From: Lachnospiraceae bacterium
GTDB taxonomy: Bacteria; Bacillota; Clostridia; Lachnospirales; Lachnospiraceae
Direction: 5' to 3'
Assembly: GCA_021770785.1 (NCBI GenBank)
Contig: JAETQH010000032.1
Location: 30,004 to 94,003 of the forward strand
Length of the DNA stretch: 64,000 nucleotides
Positions 58,485-64,000 of this stretch are shown here, piece by piece (the stretch's first letter is position 1; every line of letters starts with the position of its first letter). Made by a program: the position numbers and the translations under genes. Below the pieces are notes generated by a model, which ran no database searches, was not told the origin of the DNA, and saw nothing but the letters and a program-made list of their open reading frames with translations.

Positions 58485-58500
58485 CTTACCATACCTCCCA

Positions 58501-59337
58501 TCACTTAATTGCTCCTGCCACTACTCCGTCAATAATCTGTTTTTGTAAGAATGCATAAATGATAATGACCGGAAGAATTGACATAATCAGCCCGGAGCAT
58601 ACGAGTGAATAGTCCACCGAATACTGTCCAAAAAATGAATACGTCATAAGCGGCAGCGTCTTTAACCGATTGCTCTGAAGTAAAATATACGGAAGCAGGA
58701 AATCATTCCAAATTGCAAGTATATCAAGTACCGCCACAGTCGAAATAATTGGCTTAAGCAACGGGAAAATCACCCTGAACAAAATCTGGAAATGATTACA
58801 TCCATCAATTGTCGCCGCCTCATCCAGTTCTACCGGAATACTTTTAATAAATCCTTGAAACATAAAAACAGCCATTGAAATATGCGCACCAACATAAAAT
58901 ACTACCACCATAAAAATATTGTCGACCGCGTTGATTGCAGCAAAGTTTTTTACAATCGGAATCATAATTGTCTGAAATGGAATAATCATGGATGCCACCA
59001 TAATCATGAACAGTATTTTATTTATTTTCCAGTTATTCCTTGCAAAAAAGTACGCACACATCACTGCAAACAGAATGATAAACACGATACTGAACACCGT
59101 GATAATAAGTGAATTTTTAAAGGTTCCCAGATAATTCATCGCCGTAAATGCTTTTGCATATCCCTGCAGATTGATTACTTGCGGAAACGACAATGGGTCT
59201 AATATAATCTCTTTGTTTGCTTTAAAGCTGTTTAAAAGTACCAGAAAAAACGGTATGAGAAACAAAATTAAAAGCAACGTAAAAAGAGCATAAATGACTA
59301 TCTGACCGGATTTGATTCTTATTTGCTGTTTTCTCAT
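58501..59337 (-). CDS. carbohydrate ABC transporter permease (MalG-type)
   Basis: DEAATIDGCNHFQILFRVIFPLLKPIISTVAVLDILAIWNDFLLPYILL. Confidence 0.93.
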   Translation of the reverse strand: MRKQQIRIKSGQIVIYALFTLLLILFLIPFFLVLLNSFKANKEIILDPLSFPQVINLQGYAKAFTAMNYLGTFKNSLIITVFSIVFIILFAVMCAYFFARNNWKINKILFMIMVASMIIPFQTIMIPIVKNFAAINAVDNIFMVVVFYVGAHISMAVFMFQGFIKSIPVELDEAATIDGCNHFQILFRVIFPLLKPIISTVAVLDILAIWNDFLLPYILLQSNRLKTLPLMTYSFFGQYSVDYSLVCSGLIMSILPVIIIYAFLQKQIIDGVVAGAIK

Positions 59338-60281
59338 TATGCCTCTACCTCCTTACTCTTTGACAACCCCACCTGTAATAACGTAATGACTGCAACAATC
59401 ACGAATAAAATCAATGCCTCTGCCTGTCCGACTCCGTATTGCTGAGACGTAAATGCCCGCTCATACACCTGCATTGCAACCAGCTTCGTCGATGCGAACG
59501 GTCCGCCGTTCGTCAGTGACATATTGACATCGTATGCCATAAATGCGGATTTGATGGACATGAAACCACAGATTGTAATGGACGGCATAATAAGCGGCAA
59601 AATAATATATCTTAATTCCTTCCATCCGGTAGCTCCGTCAAGCTTTGCCGCTTCCAACACATCTTTCGGAAGTCCGACGATACCGGCCATATATATTAAC
59701 ATGAGATATCCCGCTAACTGCCAGACCGCAACAACGATAAGAGATGCGAATGCTGTCTTCGGCTGACTGAGCAGATTTTTCTGTAATAACCCGATATGGA
59801 GCAAATCTCCAATAGTAGGAAGTGCTGTCGAGAAAACAAATTTCCAGATTAATCCCAGAACAACCCCTCCAATCAGGTTCGGTGTAAAAAATCCAACCCG
59901 GTAAATTCCCTGTGCTTTTATTCCTCTTGTAAGTCCATATGCGATAAAAAACGCCACGATATTCGTGATTACTACCACAAAAAGAACATATTCAAATGTT
60001 TTCAATAAAGACGTAATAAATTCCGCATCTTTGAATGCATTTACGTAATTTGTAAGACCAACGAAATGATATGAATCCGCCAAACCGTTCCAGTCAGTAA
60101 AACTCAACTGTACACCACTGATAAATGCTGCCCCTATAATTGCAAAAAAGAAAAATAATGCCGGGCCTGCAAAGCAGATGAAATTTTTGATATTTTTTGC
60201 TCTTTTATTTTTCATACAAAATTTATCTACCGGATTTTTTCTCTTTGGTGATCTTCGCATACTTGAACGGAGCGTTTTCAT
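59337..60281 (-). CDS. carbohydrate ABC transporter permease (MalF-type)
   Basis: LEAAKLDGATGWKELRYIILPLIMPSITICGFMSIKSAFMAYD; true start may be MKNKRAKNIKNFICF. Confidence 0.92.
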   Translation of the reverse strand: MKTLRSSMRRSPKRKNPVDKFCMKNKRAKNIKNFICFAGPALFFFFAIIGAAFISGVQLSFTDWNGLADSYHFVGLTNYVNAFKDAEFITSLLKTFEYVLFVVVITNIVAFFIAYGLTRGIKAQGIYRVGFFTPNLIGGVVLGLIWKFVFSTALPTIGDLLHIGLLQKNLLSQPKTAFASLIVVAVWQLAGYLMLIYMAGIVGLPKDVLEAAKLDGATGWKELRYIILPLIMPSITICGFMSIKSAFMAYDVNMSLTNGGPFASTKLVAMQVYERAFTSQQYGVGQAEALILFVIVAVITLLQVGLSKSKEVEA

Positions 60282-60382
60282 TCACACTGAAACACAGCCA
60301 CATGTACGAAGGTATCAAGCAGGACTCCATCGACTCCGGTTTCCTTTTCCATCTCAACGCTTTCAATGGTGTTCTCACTGTT

Positions 60383-60521
60383 CCACGAAAACCTCAAAGA
60401 GAGAACTGAAATGGCAAAATCCATGCTAGATGAAGACATTGATCTTGTAAAAATCATGAAAGTCACCGGGCTGACGGAGGCAGAACTTCTTCACCTTCAA
60501 GATGAAGCTGTAACAATATAA
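60383..60521 (+). pseudogene. C-terminal remnant of a Rpn / PD-(D/E)XK nuclease family transposase
   Basis: HENLKERTEMAKSMLDEDIDLVKIMKVTGLTEAELLHLQDEAVTI*. Confidence 0.5.
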
Positions 60522-60723
60522 CCCGTAAAACCAAGCTGCCCTTACCAAAACGGGCAGTTTTTTATGCCATAAACTCTGCTACCATTCCGTATCAACCCGT
60601 ATACCCTTTCTGCCATAATATTCACCTCTCTTCGCATTATGATCCGCACAAAAGCTTTTTTCATACAAAAACACTGCAAACATCTGCCACAGTGTCTTTT
60701 GTCGTTCCCTTATAAAATTTTTA

Positions 60724-60790
60724 AGCGTTTGCGGAAGGATTTGAACCTTCGGTGCGCTACCGCACACCACCTTAGCAGGTCGCAGAGCGG
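60724..60790 (-). other. tRNA-Ser(GCU)-like 3' fragment
   Basis: Minus strand CCTGCTAAGG + GGTGTGC GGTA GCGCACC (long variable arm) + GAAGG TTCAAAT CCTTC (T arm); no matching 5' acceptor. Confidence 0.35.
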
Positions 60791-60983
60791 AACGGACCAG
60801 GGATGATATGAAGAAACTTTATAATGTCCGGGCGAATATAAAACATTTGCTGGATATTCTATGAGAGTGTTTATTAACAAGAATTTGCCGAATCGAGTCT
60901 TGACAAAATGAAAGTTTTCTTTATAATAGTTCATTATAAAACCGTTCTAAATCGAACTAAATTAGCTGTAAAGGAGCGCAGAT

Positions 60984-61433
60984 ATGAAACGAATCACAGA
61001 TTATTTAGTGAATAACCGTCGGGTGATGAAACTACATGAAAATATGCTGAAAGATATTTGCGAAGAATATGAGCTTACTTTGACAGAAGCGATAATTATC
61101 AGTTTCCTGCATAACAATCCACAAAAAGATACTGCGGCTGACATTGTAGAACTGAGAATGCTGTCAAAAGGGATTGTATCGCAATCAGTAGAAAGCCTGA
61201 TTCAGAGATCACTTCTTCAGCGGGAACAGGACGCTATGGACCGAAGAAAAATCCATCTTACTTTAATGCCCTCCGCTCAAATCATAACCGAATCTATAGA
61301 ACAGATTCAAAAAAAATTTTATGAAGAAATTTTTGCCGGATTCTCTGAAGAAGATAAGGCGTTATTCAGCCAAATTCATAATCGTATCTCAGAAAATGTA
61401 AAAGCTGCTATGAACAGGAGGGCTAAGCAATGA
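60984..61433 (+). CDS. MarR family transcriptional regulator
   Basis: YELTLTEAIIISFLHNNPQKDTAADIVELRMLSKGIVSQSVESLIQRSLLQREQDAMDRRKIHLTL. Confidence 0.92.
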   Translation: MKRITDYLVNNRRVMKLHENMLKDICEEYELTLTEAIIISFLHNNPQKDTAADIVELRMLSKGIVSQSVESLIQRSLLQREQDAMDRRKIHLTLMPSAQIITESIEQIQKKFYEEIFAGFSEEDKALFSQIHNRISENVKAAMNRRAKQ

Positions 61434-62839
61434 ACAGAGAACAAGACACATTGGGTACAGAGCCGATTGGGAAATTGCTGCTAAAAATGGCACTACCCAC
61501 TGTAACGGCGCAAATTATCAATATGCTCTACAATATCGTTGACCGAATTTATATCGGACATATCCCAGAGGTTGGTTCGCTTGCGTTGACCGGCGTTGGT
61601 GTTTGCTTGCCGTTGATCATGATTGTAACGGCATTTTCCGCATTTGCCGGATACGGCGGTGCGCCGCGCGCCTCCATATACATGGGGAAAGGTGATGTTA
61701 AATCAGCAGAAAAAACGCTTGGCAACTGCTTTAGCGTTCAAATTATTATTTCTGTTGTATTGACAGCAATACTGCTACTTTGGAATCGCGATTTTTTGAT
61801 GGCATTTGGTGCTAGTGAAAATACGATTGAATACGGCAACAGATATATGAGCATCTACGCAATCGGTACTATCTTCGTACAGATCACCTTGGGCATGAAC
61901 GCTTTCATTACAGCACAGGGCTTTGCAAAAACAGGAATGCTGTCAGTGCTGATTGGCGCTGTGGCAAACATTATCCTTGATCCCATCTTTATTTTTGGCT
62001 TTCGCATGGGTGTGAGCGGTGCGGCACTGGCAACGATTCTCTCTCAGGCTATGTCTTCCGTTTGGGTACTGACTTTTCTGTTTGGGAAAAAGACACGGCT
62101 TAAGATCAGAAAAGAAAACCTGTTGTTGCAAAAGAAAATCATTTTGCCCAGTCTGGCGCTCGGTCTGTCTTCGTTTATTATGCAGTCCAGCGAGAGCATT
62201 ATTTCCATCTGCTTTAATTCCTCCTTACTCCGATACGGCGGGGATATTGCGGTTGGTGCCATGACGATTTTAACAAGTGTGATGCAGTTTGCCATGCTGC
62301 CGTTACAGGGACTTGGACAAGGAGCGCAACCAATCATGAGCTATAACTACGGTGCCAAAAATGCCACTCGGGTGAAAGCTGCTTTCAAACTTCTTTTGAA
62401 AGCAAGCCTTTGTTATTCTACCTTGCTTTGGCTGGCAGTCATGGTTGTTCCGCAAGGCTTTGTCGCCATGTTTACACCGGATCTAGAGTTGATAGAATTT
62501 AGTAAAACAGCTCTCCGTATCTATATGGCGTGTATGTTGCTCTTTGGCATACAAATGGCTTGTCAGATAACCTTTACTTCACTAGGGAATGCAAAAGCCT
62601 CTATTTTGGTTGCTGTTATGCGGAAATTTGTCCTGTTGATTCCTTTAATTTATCTTATGCCGCTAATTTTTTCATCTGACAAAACAACAGCTGTTTATAT
62701 GGCCGAACCGATTGCCGATTTTTTGGCAGTCACCTTTACAAGCATTCTCTTCACTTTTCAGTTCAAAAAAGCACTTTCCGAAATATCTGGAGAGAACATA
62801 AAAAACACCGTGCAAGGTGAAGGGCATATAAAAGAATGA
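61430..62839 (+). CDS. MATE family efflux transporter
   Basis: LLLKMALPTVTAQIINMLYNIVDRIYIGHIPEVGSLALTGVGVCLPLIMIVTAFSAFAGYGGAPRASI. Confidence 0.95.
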   Translation: MNREQDTLGTEPIGKLLLKMALPTVTAQIINMLYNIVDRIYIGHIPEVGSLALTGVGVCLPLIMIVTAFSAFAGYGGAPRASIYMGKGDVKSAEKTLGNCFSVQIIISVVLTAILLLWNRDFLMAFGASENTIEYGNRYMSIYAIGTIFVQITLGMNAFITAQGFAKTGMLSVLIGAVANIILDPIFIFGFRMGVSGAALATILSQAMSSVWVLTFLFGKKTRLKIRKENLLLQKKIILPSLALGLSSFIMQSSESIISICFNSSLLRYGGDIAVGAMTILTSVMQFAMLPLQGLGQGAQPIMSYNYGAKNATRVKAAFKLLLKASLCYSTLLWLAVMVVPQGFVAMFTPDLELIEFSKTALRIYMACMLLFGIQMACQITFTSLGNAKASILVAVMRKFVLLIPLIYLMPLIFSSDKTTAVYMAEPIADFLAVTFTSILFTFQFKKALSEISGENIKNTVQGEGHIKE

Positions 62840-62846
62840 GCAATGT

Positions 62847-63068
62847 ATGAGTTTTAAAGAATTTGATTTATCCGATTATATCCATGCTTTGGAGGATTTT
62901 AAGTCCAATCAGGCAGAGGAAGTTATCAGACACTGGGGAAGTGTTGAAAACTTTGATATGTTTATTCAGAAAATAAAAGATGATGAATCCGAAGTGGCAA
63001 AACTTGCCATTAAACAGTTTGGAAGCGTAGAAAAATATACAGAAGCCATGAAATATAACCGACAGTAA
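62847..63068 (+). CDS. small protein, TipAS-like
   Basis: SNQAEEVIRHWGSVENFDMFIQKIKDDESEVAKLAIKQFGSVEKYTEAMKYN; directly downstream of MATE gene. Confidence 0.45.
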   Translation: MSFKEFDLSDYIHALEDFKSNQAEEVIRHWGSVENFDMFIQKIKDDESEVAKLAIKQFGSVEKYTEAMKYNRQ

Positions 63069-63167
63069 CTATGAGGACGGAGCTTCTGATTATATTGTAA
63101 AAACATTTCGCTATTACTCGGACAATAATGCTCCCCAAAATAATTAGAGCCATTTTAGAGCCAAACG

Positions 63168-63413
63168 TCATAAAGCAACGCCGGAAATGCCCATTTTATC
63201 AGCATTTCCGGCGATTGTGTATTCTCGCTCTATGTATTCTTCCGTTATCGGGAACATATCCTGTATCAGAAATGCACTCTCCAGGCTGTCATCCAGTTTA
63301 ACGATATGGAGAATATCGCAAGGTTTCCCATTCTTTCTTCCATACAAAATATCTCCACTACCAACTACTAATTCTATAAACCTCTTATTGTCTATTTCAG
63401 TTCTTCTACCCAC
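63168..63413 (-). CDS. hypothetical protein overlapping the NUDIX 3' end
   Basis: 81-aa ORF, GTG start inside NUDIX gene; no recognised family. Confidence 0.35.
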   Translation of the reverse strand: MGRRTEIDNKRFIELVVGSGDILYGRKNGKPCDILHIVKLDDSLESAFLIQDMFPITEEYIEREYTIAGNADKMGISGVAL

Positions 63414-63807
63414 TTATCATCTTCCTTGTAAAAGAAATACTCACTGACATTTTCATCCAAAAATACTTCTAGCATTTTATCCATTCCATTAGCAAGTTCC
63501 CTTTGTTTCATTTCTTCTAATGTAGTCCAGTAAATTTCTCCCTCTTCAGAAGATGTTATTGTTCCTTCAAACTTGTCTGATTTATAAAACAGAACCATGT
63601 ATCTTGTACCATCTTCCTCCATCCAATCTTTAATTCCGCATAGCTGAGGTGATGAAATTTTCAATCCGGTTTCTTCAAACACCTCACGAATCACCGCATC
63701 AGTAAACGCTTCCCCTTTCTTAACATGTCCTCCCGGAAAAGTTATTCCTGAATAATCATCGTCTTTTTTATCTTGAACCAATACTTTGTTGCCATCAAAC
63801 ACTATAA
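63392..63807 (-). pseudogene. NUDIX hydrolase (8-oxo-dGTP diphosphatase-like), 5' end truncated by IS element
   Basis: GITFPGGHVKKGEAFTDAVIREVFEETGLKI; N-terminus begins only at FDGNKVLVQDKKDDD, abutting the IS end. Confidence 0.75.
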
Positions 63808-64000
63808 TGAACCCATAAATTAAGACAAAAAAATCATTGTTTCTAAGTTGGATTTCCCATATGATTTTTAAAGCGAAAGGAGTTCAAATATGGCAAGACA
63901 ACAACATTCACCAGAGGAGAAATCTAAACTTGTTCTTGAAGCAATTCGAGGCGAGCGTACCATCAATGAGATTGCTGCTGAGAACAACATTCATCCAAAC
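63808..64000 (+). mobile_element. left end of an IS3-family insertion sequence (runs off window)
   Basis: TGAACCCATAAATTAAGAC terminal sequence then OrfA start MARQQHSPEEKSKLVLEAIRGERTINEIAAENNIHPN. Confidence 0.8.
63891..64000 (+). CDS. IS3-family transposase OrfA (partial)
   Basis: HTH_Tnp_1-like N-terminus, preceded by GGAG. Confidence 0.85.

Noticed and set aside
63069-63147. Possible small plus-strand peptide SNYEDGASDYIVKTFRYYSDNNAPQNN
   Set aside because: Short, no start codon or RBS; perhaps a frame-shifted tail of the preceding gene but too weak to call.

Overview
The window is AT-balanced Firmicutes chromosome, most like a gut Lachnospiraceae/Clostridia from the protein content. 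It carries about 55 recognisable coding regions. Main blocks: (i) LysR/YitT, a small membrane protein and pdxT-pdxS; (ii) c-di-GMP and housekeeping genes, including a frameshifted Fe-S/GGDEF/EAL gene, a PHP phosphatase, NUDIX and HD-GYP; (iii) an ABC exporter, an HNH + HicB/DinB-like pair, a TetR-flavodoxin operon, an MFS pump with a candidate attenuator leader, a Cys/His tandem-repeat exported protein, and a LytTR-DUF3021-ABC operon; (iv) amidohydrolase, helicase remnants, FlxA-like, RecQ and MCP; (v) the most interesting block, a tightly packed candidate 10-gene operon (about 28.9-40.8 kb, minus strand) with a divergent PrpR-like regulator. It combines a DUF1537 four-carbon acid sugar kinase, Fe-ADH, a DapA-type aldolase, a PdxA2-type dehydrogenase, an oligosaccharide-type ABC importer, an Asp-box sialidase-like protein, an orphan P-loop kinase and a GH13_18 sucrose-phosphorylase-like enzyme. 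I infer uptake and phosphorolysis of a glycosylated acid sugar; (vi) miscellaneous regulators and a flavodoxin/aldo-keto-reductase island (48-56 kb) full of truncated or fused genes; (vii) a GH13 alpha-glucosidase with MalFG-type permeases, a MarR-MATE operon, and a NUDIX gene truncated by an IS3-family element running off the right edge. A recurring feature is genes with clean internal deletions or frameshifts. No rRNA operon, CRISPR array or prophage was seen. All family calls come from reading the translations by eye; no searches were run.
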